Assembly (NCBI RefSeq): GCF_023159225.1 | Contig: NC_063169.1 | Location: forward strand, 60,413,934-60,477,933 | Direction of reading: 5' to 3' | Length of the DNA stretch: 64,000 nt | Source of the DNA: Perognathus longimembris pacificus | Taxonomy: Eukaryota; Chordata; Mammalia; Rodentia; Heteromyidae | Part shown: in pieces, positions 62,575-64,000 of the stretch | Position numbering within the stretch: position 1 is the first letter of the stretch | How the letters are laid out: each line of letters begins with the position of its first letter | The notes under the pieces: generated by a model | Databases searched by the model: none | Told to the model about the DNA's origin: nothing | Seen by the model: the letters and a program-made list of their open reading frames with translations, nothing else | Made by a program: the position numbers and the translations under genes

Positions 62575-64000
62575 GTAAGTATGCCTGCTTAAGTTCGGTT
62601 TTTCAATTCATAGGCCGAGCCTGTCTTTAAGACATTGCATAGTCTGTTTATATTGGAATAAGAAGCGATACTCATCACAAACTATGGTGAAGTTTTTTTT
62701 AACCACTGTATTTGTCATCACTACTACCAATGTATTGGACACCAATTAGACTCTGAAAAAATGATTGGGTAAACAGTAATTGTACTTTGAAGGCTTTTCT
62801 CTTTACAGAAAAAAATGTTCAATTTTTAATGCATAAGTAATTTTGCTGGTAAGCAGTAGAATTCTTATTATTTTAAAAATTCTGATTTTTTCTGTATTCC
62901 CGACTTATTTTTAGAAAACATTGTACTTATTAAAATTAATTTAAGCTTTCAAGTTATGACTTTCAACATAATATTCTCAATAATAAATAATTAGTATTTA
63001 AAATACAGCAGTGATATTGTGAGGCAGATTATTTATTCAGTTGTTTTGGTAACTTGATTCTGACTAAAAATGACACATTACCAATATGTAAACTTTGGAA
63101 AAATATAAAAGCATAAACAAGGGAATAGGAATTCCTTATAGTTATGATATACAGTTAATACTGTTAATATTGTAGCTTTTATGCTTTCCTTCTCCATTTT
63201 TTCATTTACATTTAACTATCCTGATGATTGCTATTTCTTAAACTCCCAAGGCTTTTCTTCTTTGTAGCCTTAATTGGGACACCTAAACCAAAGTAAATAA
63301 ACATGGCTTTGTTTGCTAGATTTGAATTTCTGTCATTGAGATTTTTCATGTATTTCATTTTTTTCTACTGATACTATTGGTTTATTCAGTATGGCCAACT
63401 TTTTCCTTATAAATTATATTTATGTATGGCTGTAATAGCAATTTTGAGCCAAGTCTAAAATATGTGTCAGCTATGTGTGTTTCTAATGACCTTTCAAATG
63501 ACGATCACATTTCCCGATGCATGTTTCGGAGCTTCTTTACTGTTCATCTATTCCTCTCTGCTACCCTGCTTTAAAAGACAGTAGTTGTTTCAGGGGGGTT
63601 GTTTCTGACCGGGAAGATTGTCACAATCTGGAGTGAGCTTCTCTTCCTGCACCTGGGTAGATGCTCAAAGGTGGGGAAAGTGACAGATCTGCATGCTCCT
63701 TTCCCTGCTTTCAACAATCACAGACAGGCCTGCCTTCACTCAACTGTCTATTGTCTGATGACTGAAAATGACTGCTTTATATCTTTTGTCCAAGTTTATC
63801 ACTTTTGTGGTAAGAGAAAGTAATCAGTGCCCATCTTTCTCTCTTGGCTAGATCGTTCCTTAAGTTATCTCTACATATGCTTGGCAAATTTGTTTGCATT
63901 CAACATACTTCTATTTTGTTTCCTCAATTGTACCCATATTATCTGTTATGAAAAAAACAGTGGAGATAGGAATGGTAAATTCAAATGAAGTCTTTTCTTA
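62575..64000. other. Start of the intron after exon w26
   Basis: It begins with donor gtaagt. It is AT-rich with no repeat or exon recognised; the sequence expected for the next ADGB exon is absent up to the window end. Confidence 0.75.

Noticed and set aside
62575..64000. Search for the exon after w26
   Set aside because: No segment resembling the next part of ADGB was found; the open frame at 63599-63823 has no similarity and no fitting phase.

Overview
This is mammalian genomic DNA. It carries one large split gene on the + strand, interrupted by introns rich in retroposons. Twenty-six consecutive coding exons (2453 to 62574, 3,464 coding bases, no internal stop, all junction phases compatible) read as androglobin (ADGB, also called calpain-7-like protein), the chimeric calpain-like/globin protein linked to cilia and sperm. 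The first coding exon lies upstream of the window and the C-terminal exons lie downstream. Exon numbers below count exons within the window (w1 to w26).

Organism: two SINE types recur. One is a dimer with an ID-like head and a tRNA-related tail (units such as 'gtggctcaagtggtagag' ahead of 'ccaggactggcc'). The other fuses a B1-like (7SL-type) left part to the same tRNA-related right part. With rodent-like L1 3' ends, this points to a rodent, and from recalled SINE literature most likely Castorimorpha (pocket mouse/kangaroo rat group). The lineage is an inference.

Layout: exons w1 to w7 (2453-19067) encode the calpain-7-like N-terminal part, ending in a Lys/Glu-rich linker. Exons w8 to w16 (24051-44107) encode the middle region, including a fast-evolving Ser/Thr/Gln-rich linker with a 34-nt microexon. 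Exons w17 to w23 (45064-56783) hold the circularly permuted globin fold split by an IQ motif. Exon w19 carries the helix E/F part of the haem pocket, w21 the IQ motif, and w22-w23 the displaced helices A/B. Exons w24 to w26 (57803-62574) encode beta-rich segments that may be calpain domain III-like.

Most notable: at the position that aligns with the proximal haem-ligating histidine (F8) of ADGB, this genome encodes leucine (CTC, 49712-49714), while the distal Gln (E7) is kept and a new His appears three residues earlier. Other points are a GC-AG intron (31479-32438), a twin-primed inverted L1 with a perfect 16-bp target-site duplication (58424-59456), an RPS3A processed pseudogene (20730-21570), eight dimeric SINEs (seven with clear target-site duplications), and a diverged three-unit tandem repeat (26200-26660). 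No other functional gene, RNA gene or CRISPR array was found.
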